64,000 bases of DNA from Sphagnum compactum (taxonomy: Eukaryota > Bryophyta > Sphagnopsida > Sphagnales): assembly GCA_965153455.1 (NCBI GenBank), contig OZ234501.1:1612001-1676000 (forward strand), read 5' to 3'. The notes beneath the pieces were generated by a model. That model was not told where the DNA came from and made no database searches. It worked only from the letters and a program-made list of their open reading frames with translations. Positions 33,664 through 44,900 of this stretch are shown here, one piece after another. Position numbers and translations under genes: made by a program. The first letter of the stretch is position 1. The number at the start of each line of letters is the position of its first letter.

Positions 33664-33673
33664 CGCACTCCTT

Positions 33674-34480
33674 GGTCCCGGGGTGAACCCACTTGAGGGT
33701 TCACCAAATGTCAAGTTGCGGAAGTTGGGACCGAAGGGCACGCTCCCGGCTTCCAACTCTAGAAAGGGGTAGAGGGTCGAGTTGGGAGCCCAGGGATTAG
33801 ACTAGGAAGAGGACTTAGTTGATCAAGCTTGAATCTGCATCAAAACAAACCACCCATGTGGTTAGTTCACATTCTGGGACACCCTTGGGTGTTGGGACAA
33901 GCCACAGACACTTCGGACCACAAGACTCACCACGGCCCGGACTCGGGAGTAAGCCACCACCTTACTCCCTATAGTATTCTCTGCAGCTCGCCACGGAGGG
34001 GGCATCCAAATGGCACAAATTCCCGGGACTCCCGAAATGGAGTCCCGATTTTGTCCCGGCAGGACTCCCGGAACTTTGAACCGCCATAACTCCCGATTGC
34101 AGAGTTGGATCGCGACGAGGTCTGAACCAAAGTTGTAGCCCTTGTCGAGATCTTTTCAACGGCGTATCGCACTCCCGATTCGAATGTCGGGAAGGCATCG
34201 ATTCTTGACTTTTAGTGGTCGGGAGTCAAACTGCCAGTTTGACTTTCGGCCCTTCTTTTGCCCATAACTTGGGCTGCAGATGTCCGAATTGCCAATGCGA
34301 GGGCATTTTCGATATCTACATTTCAAGACCTTTCCAATAATATTATGAACACCCCAATTCGAGGTGTTTTGCCCCTTGCTGTCGAGCTCTGAACATTCGG
34401 GAGTCCCGGAGGACTCCAAATCCCAACTTTTCCAAGTGTTGGGCTTCACCCCCACACTTGGCCAAGTTAGGGTTGCGACA
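33674..34480 (+). repeat. GC-rich repeat family, copy b (left arm of inverted pair)
   Basis: Begins CGCACTCCTTGGTCCCGGGG and ends AGGGTTGCGACA. It contains the landmarks of the family, including TATAGTATTCTCTGCAGCTC (about 33970) and CCCGGGACTCCCG. It faces copy c in opposite orientation across a 674-bp spacer. It starts about ten bases after the stop of the zinc-finger remnant. Confidence 0.75.
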
Positions 34481-35154
34481 CTCTCCCCCACTAGAAAGAA
34501 GAGGTTAATGTCCTCATTGACACTTAGAACTTTTTCGCTTTTGACACTTAGAATTTTTCCTTCATACAATTGCAATTGCTTTCTTTTGGATCCTTGGCCA
34601 TTTTGCCAACTTTGTGGCTAGACCTTGTCTCAAGCTAACTTAGGCGTCCCCAAGTTTCCAACACTTTCTTGACAAGTCTAAGAGGGTCTTGTAGGAAACC
34701 CTCACCCTTTGCTTCGTCAGAAAGACTAAACTAGCCTAATTGACGAAGCCCTCATTTGGGAGGAACTTTTTTCCATCCTTCCCCTCATGAGGACTTAAGT
34801 CAAGTCTACTCTTGACCTAAGCTACTTGACATGACTCCTTTCCCTATCTCGCGCCTTGGTCACAACAACCAAGCCTTAACTAAAAACGTTTGCTTATCAA
34901 GGTACGAGAAGCAACACTTAGGTTTGCCAAGCCCAAGTCCCAAACTACACTTAAAGTATGTGAGCGGGGTCATGACTTCCCGCGTTGGTCACACTACCAA
35001 CCAACGCTTCGGGATGCACTTAAGGCATGTGCATGTTCCCGCAAGCCCACCTTGCTTGCCTCTTCCCTTGGGGCTAAGTTTCCTCAACCCCAAAGTAGGA
35101 GTCCGATTTTGATTTGAACCTGCGCAAGAAAGTTCCATTTGTCCATGCCACAAC
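34481..35154. other. Spacer between the inverted GC-rich repeats
   Basis: Contains GAAGAGGTTAATGTCCTCATT, two GACACTTAGAA..TTTT motifs (about 34520 and 34543), and CAAGTCTA/CCAAG-rich sequence. No domain-bearing frame. The first 60 bp resemble text that follows plant LTR-like repeats, but no primer-binding site or polypurine tract is evident. Confidence 0.4.
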
Positions 35155-35966
35155 TGTCGCACCCCTACTTTGGCCAAGTGTGGGGGTGAAGCCCAACACT
35201 TGGAAAAGTTGGGAGTTGGAGTCCTCCGAGACTTCCGAATGTTCAGAGCTCAATAGCAAGGGGCAAAACACCTCGCATTGGGGTGTTCTTGGTGTCATTG
35301 GAAAGGTCTTGAAACGTAGATATCGAAAATGCCCTCGCATTGGCAATTAGGACATCTGCAGCCCAAGTTATGGGCAAAAGAAGGGCCGGGAGTCAAACTG
35401 ACAGTTTGACTCCCGACCACTAAAAGTCGGGAATCGATGCCTTCTCGACATCCGATTCGAGCGTGCGACATGGCGTTGGAAAGATCTCGACAAGGGCTAC
35501 AACTTTGGTTCAGACCTTGTCGCGATCCAACTCTGCAGTCGGGAGTTATGGCGGTTCAAAGTTCCGGGAGTCTTGCCGGGACAATTTCGGGACTCCATTT
35601 CGAGAGTCCCGGGAATTTGTGCCATTTGGATGTAGTCCCCACGGCGAGCTGCAGAGAAGTATATAGGGAGTAAGGTGGTGGCTTACTCCCGAGTCCGGGC
35701 CGTGGTGGGTCTTGTGAGTCCAAGTGCCCGTGGCAAGTCCCAACACCCAAGGGTGTCTCGAATGCTAAACTAACCTCCCGTGGTTGGTTTTTTGGATGCA
35801 GATTCAAGCTTGATCTTCTAGTCCCTCTTCCTAGTCTAATCCCGGGGCTCCCAACTTGACCCTCTACCCCTTTCTAAAGTTGGAAGCCGGGAGCGTGCCC
35901 TTCGGTCCCAACTTTCCACAACTTGACATTTGGTGAACCCTCAAGTGGGTTCACCCCGGGACCAAG
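35155..35966 (-). repeat. GC-rich repeat family, copy c (right arm of inverted pair)
   Basis: Reverse-orientation copy beginning TGTCGCACCCCTACTTTGGC and ending GGTTCACCCCGGGACCAAGG. After it the heptamer ACCAAGG is repeated four times (to about 35990). Similarity to copy b runs over essentially the whole arm with scattered differences. Confidence 0.75.
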
Positions 35967-36039
35967 GACCAAGGACCAAGGACCAAGGATCGATCGTCGC
36001 CCGTGCCTTTGACAAAAAGGCTTCGGGTATGCCGATGGG

Positions 36040-36325
36040 TGAAAAGGTGGAGGTTTTAGGGTTTTAGGGAGGGGGGCGGGTGGGGAAGGGGGGGGGTGGG
36101 GGGGGGGTGGGGGGGGGGGCAGGGAGGATTTTTATTTTATTTTTTTCGCCCTAAACTGCCCAGGACTTATTATGGTTTTTAGGACATGGTTTTCGGGACT
36201 TGGGATCTCAACTTTGGGGCCTGGGAAATTTTAGGATATGGTTTTCAGGACATGGTTTTCAAGACTTGGGACCTGGATTTCACACAAGGGCTTCAGAGTG
36301 GCCTTCGGCTACGGGCACCCACTAG
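36040..36325 (+). mobile_element. Helitron-type 3' end, element truncated or start not found
   Basis: The terminus ACGGGCACCCACTAG (36311-36325), followed by T, is the same as that of the Helitron at 26087-26844. Upstream, CGCCCTAAACTGCC (about 36149) also occurs in that element, and AGGACATGGTTTTC/GGGACTTGGGA units repeat at 36180-36280. A near-continuous G tract (36066-36119) lies at the left. No TCTATACTAC-type start is visible nearby, so the 5' end is lost or diverged. Confidence 0.5.
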
Positions 36326-37135
36326 TACTATAGACCATAATATGAAGATCAAAATGTTGTACCATGTCATCCAACATTATTATTGTTTTGGGGAACACAT
36401 TTGAAAATATTATTACATCTTCTTATTAGTCTTTTTATCTTTTAAAGTATGCTATGAAATGTGAATCACATGGAAAATTAAATTTGAATCCAAAAATTGT
36501 AGAACGATTAAATTTTCAAAATGCATCCATAATACAATTACAATTTATTTCCAATTTATTTATATTTAAACCAGTGTCACCAGCAAAAGTAGCACTTGTA
36601 TGTTTAAAAATATTAATTGTACAAAAAGGTTGAGGTGTAAAATATATTGATTCAAAACCACCATTATTTCAAACAAACCTACTTACAAAATCAAAAATTT
36701 AAGATTTCATCCAATTGACATTTATATTTCTATACCAACTATATTTGAAAATTTAACATTTATGCAATATTTTAAACAATACGCACATGATTGTAAAATA
36801 TTTTCCATTTATAATATTTTTGGAAAAAATGATATTGGTTTTATTATTTATGAAAAAACTAATTAAATTTACAAATTCTCATCTAGTGTATAATAATGAA
36901 GCATTTTTTATAAAATTGTATTACAAAAATAACATTTTGTAATGAAGAAAATATATTTTTTGTAAACAATACTGAAAAGTCTTATGTATGTGAGTGTCAA
37001 ATAACGAGATTTTTACATAATGTTGAATAATTACAAACATATTTAATACAATATACAAATCAAATTTTGTTTCAAAATGAAAAAAAAAAAACTAAAGTTT
37101 TTCAAAAAAAATTAGAAAAGTATCCATAGTTAGAG
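36326..37135. other. AT-rich DNA without a recognised gene
   Basis: Very AT-rich with many A and T runs. Nothing coding is visible. Confidence 0.5.
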
Positions 37136-37270
37136 CACTACTAGGAAAATGTGGTGTAGTTCACTAGGCTATTTCACTGTGGAACCATAAAAGTGAATTA
37201 AGTTCACTATAATTTCACTGCCCTTACCTTCATTGGTGAAAATGGTTCACTATATAGTGTACATGTTTAC
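37136..37270 (+). mobile_element. CACTA-transposon-like terminus
   Basis: CACTACTAGGAAAATGTGGT at 37136 resembles the terminal repeat of plant CACTA (En/Spm) elements (CACTACAAGAAAA type). It is followed by subterminal TTCACT/AGTGAA motifs, at about 37168, 37180, 37208, 37218 and 37248, as is typical of subterminal binding sites. A candidate opposite end, TTTTCCTAGTAGT, lies at 43581-43593, but it lacks the final G of TAGTG and I see no target duplication. Confidence 0.4.
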
Positions 37271-38140
37271 TAAGGATGAAGTTTGTTGACTAGGTTTGTT
37301 TCTTTAACATTATTAAAATAATTATTGAAAAATCTTTAGTTAATTAGGTTCAGGGCATTAGTAAATTAATTAATTAAATGTGACATATATTATCTATATA
37401 TTCCCATTTCAAGCATTGAAGCTAGTTACAAAACTGGGATCATATATGAAATTCAAAGAAGAAGAATCCACGTTGTTGTAAGTTGTGACAACAGAATGCA
37501 AATAATTCACAGTCCCATGCAATGAGAGGGAGAGACACGCCCATGCACACACACACACACACACAAGCAGCAATGGATTTCTGCAAGGATGGAGTTTTCT
37601 TCAAAACATTTCTTCGCAGCTTCTTGATCAACCCTCTTCTTCGACGACCTTTTTTCCCGCGTGATTTGCGGGCCACGTAACGCTCCTCCTTTACGTAGCA
37701 GCATCTTACCAGATGCCCAGTTCCGTCATTCCCACTTGTCTGCCTCCTGCACTACTGATACCCTTTCTTCTCGGTCTAGCCTCTATCTCTCTCTCTCTCC
37801 AACCCATAGCCTTCATCTCCTAGCAATCGTCAAAAACAGCAGCAGACGGGAACAGAAGCTTGGGGAGTGAAGAAGAGTCGTTGTAGAAAAATTTGGGTTT
37901 TCTAGGGTTTGGCGCTCTTGGAAGGAATACCTAGTTGTGGGCAGTGTTGGGGGTGCCGCTGTTGTGTTTTGGCGCAGGTTTTGTCTCTGCTACGATTTGG
38001 GTGTTGCGGGATTTGGGTTTTGTGTGTGTGTATGTAAAGTTTTGCGAGGCTGATTTGCGAGGAGAGTAGTTTCATTGAGCGAGCCAGCCAGCGATTTGAT
38101 TGCAGAGAAGAAAAGCAGTGGGGTTTTTTGGTCTTGTTCG

Positions 38141-38513
38141 ATGGCGTTGGAGTGGGCAGCTTTGGGTGCAGTGACAGCGGCAGAGGCGATCATTCTCATT
38201 CTCCTCACTCTTCCGGGAACACAAGGTTTACGAAAGGGATTGATCGCCGTTGCGAGAACCAGTCTGCAGCCGCTATTGGCTGTCGTTCCGTTTGCGCTTT
38301 TCTTGCTGCTGGAGATCTACTGGAAGTACGAACACTTGCGGAGTGCAAAGGTTCGACTTGCAGCGTGGCGGAACAAGATCGTCACTCCAAATCCGTCTTC
38401 AAGAGCCAGCGCAATGGGGTTCTGGTCCTGGGTGCTCTCCTCCTCTACTGGGTACTGTATCGTGTCACTGCGATGCTGGTGTCCCTGGAACGCATCAGAA
38501 ACCAGCTCAAGAT
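38141..38513 (+). pseudogene. BAP31-like ER protein, frameshifted fragment
   Basis: ATG at 38141 opens MALEWAALGAVTAAEAIILI, then LLTLPGTQGLRKGLIAVART, then SLQPLLAVVPFALFLLLEIY and WKYEH. After a frameshift at about 38335-38345 the next frame gives ECKGSTCSVAEQDRHSKSVF, then KSQRNGVLVLGALLLYWVLY, then RVTAMLVSLERIRNQLK. This matches the short plant BAP31-like proteins (MALQW...LLTLP...LQP...FAGFQLLDIYWK.EH ... CTA.ERDRYEKSIYKAQRN...LLYW.IYR), ER membrane proteins with three hydrophobic segments. Nearly the whole family length is covered. The frameshift is equivalent to one missing base and could be real or a sequencing error. It is followed directly and out of frame by ATP synthase sequence. 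Confidence 0.75.
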
Positions 38514-38550
38514 ATCATGGAGTTGATCAACAACATTGCAAAGGCTCATG
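38514..38550 (+). pseudogene. ATP synthase beta subunit exon piece
   Basis: The frame reads IMELINNIAKAHG across the junction to the next exon. This is the helix that follows the P-loop in F1-ATPase beta subunits (...KTVLIMELINNVAKAHGG). The piece begins within a few bases of the end of the BAP31-like sequence and has a GT donor after CATG (38551). The P-loop itself is absent. The phase matches the exon at 39044-39147, so the original intron has been kept. Confidence 0.75.
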
Positions 38551-39043
38551 GTACTCATGTGTTCCTTTTCCCGATCTGTTGTTGTTGTTGTTATTGTCAT
38601 CATTATCCTTTTCGCACCTCCAAGGCTATTGATCTCTAGATGACATTCAAGCATTTCTCTGAGTGGTATGTTTCATTTTCAGTTTTGCTCAACCCAACAA
38701 GTCTCCAAGATATACGTGTGATTCTTTCCACATCCATTTTACTTTCTGTCTTGACAATGCATATGTGCATCCAGCTCTGATGAGAAGAGAAAGATTTTTT
38801 TTTGAAAAAGGCTCTAAACTGGTTGCTCTAGAGCATTGAGCCCGTAGATGGTTGGTGATTTTGTGTGGGTTTACTGAAGCCTTATTGTGGTTGGTGGAGG
38901 TGCAGTCTATCTGATGATTGAAAGTTGGCCATTCAACTTATAAATCTGAATGTATTGGCAGAGGTTTCTTACAATGTGAGAAATTTAAACTTCAAGGAAA
39001 GGCAGAAGAACTAAGTTTGCTGCTTCATTTGTACATCTTCCAG

Positions 39044-39147
39044 GTGGTTTTTCAGTGTTTGCAGGAGTGGGAGAACGAACACAAGAGGGTAATGATTTGT
39101 ACAAGGAGATGATTGAGAGTGGTGTTATCAAGCTTGGAGAGAAGCAG
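39044..39147 (+). pseudogene. ATP synthase beta subunit exon
   Basis: After a TTCCAG acceptor the frame reads [20 protein letters not shown], then [14 protein letters not shown], ending at a GT donor. This is the highly conserved [30 protein letters not shown] block of mitochondrial ATP synthase beta, with only conservative changes. The beta subunit binds ATP in the F1 head in the mitochondrial matrix. The next expected block (E.KCALVYGQMNEPPGAR) was not found downstream, so the copy stops here. High conservation suggests the transfer was not very old. Confidence 0.8.
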
Positions 39148-41594
39148 GTGCACTGCATTACTTTGTATTTTAAAGTTGGGCTCTCTGGACAAACAACATG
39201 CATGCCATGTGGATCTACTTGTATCAAATCGCTTCCATGTGTGTTTCGTTTGTACCAAATTCTTAAGGGATCAATCTTGTTGTCTTGCTAGTAAGTCACA
39301 CCTCGTGTAAACATCAGCTTGTCTTGTACATGACTGGCCATAAAACCGCAGGTCCATTAATGTGGTTCTTTCGTTGAAACTCTCAATTTGTGTAAGTGTT
39401 TGTGACATCATGTCAAATTGTGTAAGTGTAAACCAATTTGACATCACATAATTGAACTTCCTGAGTGTTTACACTTACATGTCCCACGTTATACATTTAT
39501 ATAGATTTAGGTGCGCCTTTTACATTTACACGGAATGTAAATGAATTTCATTATGCCATTTACATTTACACTATTGTGTATAAGTCCTAAAACAATACAC
39601 ACACAACACTAATGTGTATCATAAAAATCATAGCATTCATTCCTAGCCTTTTAAGCTGCTTGATTGCATAGGTTTTCACCACATTCGTTTATAATTTCAT
39701 AGTGTCCTGGATGTATAAATTTTTCACCTCCATTCATTTTAAACGTCTTTTGAGCAACTCCACCCATACTCAATTTTTAACCTTTGTAACAATACCTATT
39801 TCTCACATCCAAGGTTACTTATTCATTGTTTCTCAAGCCCCATCCATAAACATGAAAGTGGAAATCGGAAATGTTTGGTCCAAGTGGTTTGCTATTGGTA
39901 GTCCCCCACCTATTTGGTGTCTGAGTTTCAATTTTATGGGTTGGGTTGCAAAAGAATACATGACTAAACTTGGATGTGAAATATATTTTCGCAGGGTCAC
40001 ATACTGAGCACTGTTGGAGATGCTCTAACTATAGTGATAATTCTATCATGTGGCGTGATGAGCTTTTAAATTGTGACCATTAAACTCCTTTGAACATGGA
40101 TTAAAACTACTATGGACAATTTCACTTCACAATCTTCACATTTAAATGAAAGGCCTACAAGTTTTTTTTTTGGTTTAAATTCATGTTTATATCCATCTCC
40201 TTTTCAATGTTTTGATTACTTAAAGGTTGTCCTAATGGATTCTTGCAATAGTTTTTGGAAGTCTCAATAGATTGCTACCTTCGTTGCGTTTGTCTTGGGC
40301 ACTCAAGTATGGAGTTGGGGAGGGCTATGGTTCAGTATTCATATTTGAGTTTCACTTTTGTGCTCACAACTATGTGGGTTTGGATTCAAAATAATGCACA
40401 AAAATTCCCACCAAAACTCAATTTTGCTCTCTTTTGGCTTTCATCACCTTTGATTTTCTTACCTCATACAAAGGGTCACAAAAAGCATGAGAGCAAAACG
40501 TACAAGTATGAAGTAAATCTTCCAAAACTTGCTTTCTCTCATGTGGCGTGGACACAACACATAGCGGAAGTCTGATATTTCCTGTGCCCAACCAAACCAG
40601 GATGTCCTTTAGAGCTTAACCCTTGACTGCAGAGAAGGCCACCACTTCTTGGCTTCCTCCCATTATTGTTTGGCTATGATGACTTGAAGAAATTCAAGAT
40701 CAATACCTGCATATTCTGATATTTACACATCTCCTGACATAGAATAACAAACTTCTGAAGAAAGTTGTTTTCTATGACTACCACTGGGAGTGTTTTCTAA
40801 TGCTTATACAGAAAATACCACTTACATGAAACCCTAATGAACTAAGAAAGAAAGACAAAAGATGCACTTCGATTTTACCGGGACAGTCATAAGAACAAGG
40901 ACTGCATGCCGCTCCTGCCACTCAGTTAGGTCTTGCCTTACTTGTGGTACATTCACTGCTGCTTTCTCTGTTTTTTTCCCTAATCACAAATTCCAACAAT
41001 GAATAGAGACTGTAAGGACAATGCCTGAAAAGTACTCTACAAAACATTGACAAAAAACCACAGATCTTCATAATAACTACTTACAGCAAATGAAAGCAAG
41101 ATTGATCCACAAGAAATGGCGGCGTCTCCATTCAACCTCCAACCTTAACTTCATTGGTCAGACCCTCTGGAGCAGAGGATAAAGCTTATAGAATTGTGGT
41201 TCAGGCTCATGGCAATCTTTGCAAGTTGCCCTAGTGTAGATTAGGGGCTGAAATACAGGCATGTTTCTCAACCTAAAATCAATGGAGATTGCTGTTTTTC
41301 ATTCAGATTGTGGGAACCTACTACTTCAAAACATGATCTGGACATTGCATTGCTCTACTTAGGGCAGCAAGAATGTACATACTCAATAGAAGAGGCCATA
41401 GCCTCAGGAATGGGGGCACCGAAGGCACAGACTACATTCTTCTTCAATTTCTACAGCAACGTTTCTCAGTGACCATGACTTGCTTAATGTAGGGCAAATC
41501 TTCGGGACGAAGGTGGTTTCATGGAACTGAATGTATTGAACTTTTGGGAAACATGAGTCACCACCAGCACAAGTAACAGGGCGATCTTACATAC
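39148..41594. other. No recognised gene; small inverted repeats
   Basis: From 39370 to 39600 there are repeated and inverted GTGTAAGTG / CATTTACAC and ATGTCAAATTG / CAATTTGACAT motifs, a foldback-like, MITE-like patch. GTTGGAGATGCTCT at 40012 recurs at about 48061 as GTGGAGATGCTCT. The rest contains only short frames. The remaining BSD-domain exons expected on the minus strand below 41595 were not found. Confidence 0.4.
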
Positions 41595-41961
41595 AGTTTG
41601 AGTCCTCGAGAGGGAAGTCACGGAATGTCCGAATCGTCAGCCCCTTCACAAATTCCCTGAGCTCTGGTGTGATGCCATACTCCTCCAGCTCTTTCTCAGA
41701 AGGCTGAAGCGGAGCGTCGCTCGTTCCTCCTCCTCCTCGCACAACAATCCCCATCCCAGGCGACAATTCACTGGCCAATGTCTTGATCTGATCGGCCTTC
41801 TTTGTGGCTTCTGCCACGAAATCGTGCGAGATTTCCCTGGATCTCTTCGCCGTTTCTAGCGCCAACTCTTGTGATAGCTTTGCCGCTTCTTTGGCAATCT
41901 CTTGCGACTTCTTGGCCGTTTCCTGTGCAAAAATCCTGGCTTTCTGGACGAAGAGATCCAT
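41595..41961 (-). pseudogene. BSD-domain protein, fragment before the BSD domain
   Basis: On the minus strand the frame starts MDLFVQKARIFAQETAKKSQ and continues with EIAKEAAKLSQELALETAKR, SREISHDFVAEATKKADQIK, then KELEEYGITPELREFVKGLT and IRTFRDFPLED, ending at a GTATGT donor (41589-41594). The A/K/S/Q-rich coiled-coil repeats followed by LE..G[IV]T.ELREFV.G.T..TFRDFPLED are those of plant BSD-domain proteins of the At3g49800/At1g69030 type, where the BSD domain follows directly. The BSD domain exon (with the LCP..M.E..FW motif) is missing in the next kilobase. The upstream N-terminus is also unclear. Function of the family is poorly known. Confidence 0.65.
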
Positions 41962-44900
41962 CTCCGAAATCTGAATGCCACTTCTTGAACACAACTAAGG
42001 AGCGCACCCGGTTCGTCACAAAGCGATTTACAATAGTGTCGATGTGAAGGAGAAGCGGAGTGACGATGGTGGTCGAACGCAAATAGTTGTGTGTGACAGA
42101 GCGAATGATGAGCGAGACATTTGAGGAAGAGGGCTGAGTGAACGAACGTGGGTCGTGGACATGTACAGCGGCCTCGCCACGGAACGAACTTGTCACACAA
42201 GTCATCCATTCCCATCCCCTTGTTGTGGTATTTTTATTATGTCATCGCATCTCCAAGGGAACTCGCTACACACTTCGCTAACGGAACTTTAGCCAAATAA
42301 ATAAACAAACGTAAAAATCTCAGACGAATTTTGTAGTGTATTTGGAGGTGCTCTACACGAGTGTCAAAGCTTGAGGAGCATTTTGGAATATAAAACAGTC
42401 GCAGATGTGGGCGTTTTATTTGGTGAAATGCCGTCATGTAATGCCTGGGCCACAAGCATTAGTAGAACCGGGCCTGCCTCATCTGGGCCCTTATTCTGGT
42501 AATGCATGTGGCCTTGGGTGTTACCCTACACAAAAGGTTTGCAATCTTCTTGAGAGGCAACAATACTATTGCTAAACTTTTTTCAACCCGATATCGGTCT
42601 CATCTTGGTTATCATAATATTTCTTTCTTTTTTCTTGTGTTTTGTTGCCACAAGGAAGGAAGTAACTAATACTGAAAGGGAGCCCGCAAAGAGATGACCA
42701 TCATGACCCAACCATGAAACTCAACAACATCAATTGTTGGAAAATGATAACAATAGAATTTTCTTCTTTCTTTTTGCTTGTTTATTGCTTGGTTTTTTGC
42801 AATGTTTTGCACCCATGCCTCGATGATGGTCATGGTGAACTTGATGATGATGTCAAAGTGGTTGAGATGCTATCTCACATGCAATCGTCAAAATGAGTTT
42901 TACAAATGAATTTTAGTAGTGTTGTGAAAGTGGGGACAAATAATAATTATGGGGATTAGGATGTTGTTCAGTGTTTTGTTTTGTGGGCGTTCCGCCTTTG
43001 TTTGGAGTTTGATTCTTTTGCCATAGTTGAATTTTCCATTTCCTCCTCTTCCCCTTACTTCCTGTTGTTTTTCTTGCTCTTGCTTCTCATGTTGTCTTGT
43101 CTTTTATTTGCAATTTTGAGTGGTTTAAGTTTCTATGTTTAGAGTAACATTGTTGAGTCATTAATAGACATATCTTGGTAGTGTGAGCATTTCAGTCCTT
43201 CTTTGCCTGGTTTTTCCCCCTAAATCTTAAAACTCTTAAGTTCTTGTGTGTATTTGTGTTTTCAATAGCTAGTTTTTTTTCATGAGATTGAAAGTATGTA
43301 TTTGTGTGTTTTGGATTCTTTCATGCGAGCATTTCAGTCCTTCCTGGCCTGGTTTTTTTCCCTAAATCTTAAAACTCTAAGTTCTTGTGTGTATTGTGTG
43401 TTTGGATTCTTTCACACGATCATTCCTCAAGGAAGTCACTCTTTGTATGTTTTATGAAATATATGAAATAAAAAAATTTAAATATGCTATGAGATAATCT
43501 TTTCCAAAAAACATTTTGACTTCTGTAAAGATCATAATTGCATCCAAAAGCTTATGAGGAAAGGAATAGTGCTAATTAATTTTTCCTAGTAGTTTCATAT
43601 TTCTTTTATTGGTGAAATACTAATTATCTTTTTAAATGTCAAATACTTGTTATATTGAAAATGTTCTAATCAAATCTGAATCATCAATCTTGTTTTATCA
43701 CCACGATCATTATTTTTTTTCAGGATCTTTTCATTGTAATCAAAGGAGATTATGTTTTAAACAAGAGAATCCAAAAATTTCAAAAGTACAAGAAAGTTTG
43801 ATTGAAATTTTTTTAAATGTCGTTTTGATTTTTGTTTTTTGAAAAGCATTTTGATCTTTAAGAAGAAATACAAATCAAAGTTGTAAAGCAGAAATTTTCA
43901 AAATAATAATGAAACCAAGGATTATCAAATTGTGTTTTTTTGTGCAAACTACATAAGAAAATAGTAGAAATAATGCAAATTCAATAATAACAATAAGATT
44001 GAAAATATAAAATATCCCATTCACATTTGGCAACCATCTATGGATTCAAAAAAATTAATTCTGGTTTTGTAGGTAACATTAGTTTTGAATTTAAAAGGTG
44101 TGTTTTTGAAGATTTTGATATAATTATTATTTCAAATCCCCAAAAAAATTCAAGATTCAAGTTCATATTTTGTCACTTGCCTTCTTGATCCATTTGCCTC
44201 TATAGACTTTGAATCGCCATTTGATTCATATGGTTTTATTAATCTTTAATTTCTTTCAATTTCTTGTATATTTCCAACTTGAATCTTGATAGCTTTCACC
44301 ACTTAGACCTTTCTCTTCTTCATCCAAAAAACTTAAAGATGAAAATTATGAAAAATAATATCTCTTGTTTCAAATTTTCAACATCTACAAAAAATAACAC
44401 TCCCAAATAAAACAAATTGTTCACAATACTTTTCATATGTTTTTGTTTTCAAAAAAAAATTGTCCCTAAAATTGTTAGGATATGGTAGGCACAAATTATA
44501 GTCAAATTGTTGTCTACCTATTAGTAGACAATGTAAATTGTACTCGCAATAGTAGTTACAACACATACTTGGATTTGTTGTTTCAACCCATTCAAGTTCA
44601 TCTATAAATTGTATTCATACATTTTTTTTCATTACAATTACTATTTCCTTGTTTGTATAATTTTGGATTTTTTAAAGATCATATTCTATGATCAATTTTT
44701 AATTATTCTAGTTTAGAAAACACAATAGTTTCAAAGTATATTCAGTATTCCTCATCAATATGCTATCATTTTCTTTATTTAAAATCAAACATATCAAACA
44801 CATGTAGTATAAAAAATTTAAAATTATAAATGAAAAACAAAAAAAAATTGTGATACATAGCCCGACAAAACTTTAAACTACATATTATGTCTTTATTCTA

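Noticed and set aside
33674-35966. LTR retrotransposon with two LTRs
   Set aside because: The two copies are inverted, not direct, and the 674-bp spacer has no gag-pol, primer-binding site or polypurine tract that I can see.
38250-38639. 129-codon frame across the chimera read as one protein
   Set aside because: Its first half is an off-frame reading of the BAP31-like sequence; only its last dozen codons (ATP synthase beta) are meaningful.
43581-43593. Firm call of a CACTA right terminus
   Set aside because: The final base is T instead of G and no target duplication is seen, so it is kept only as a hypothesis.
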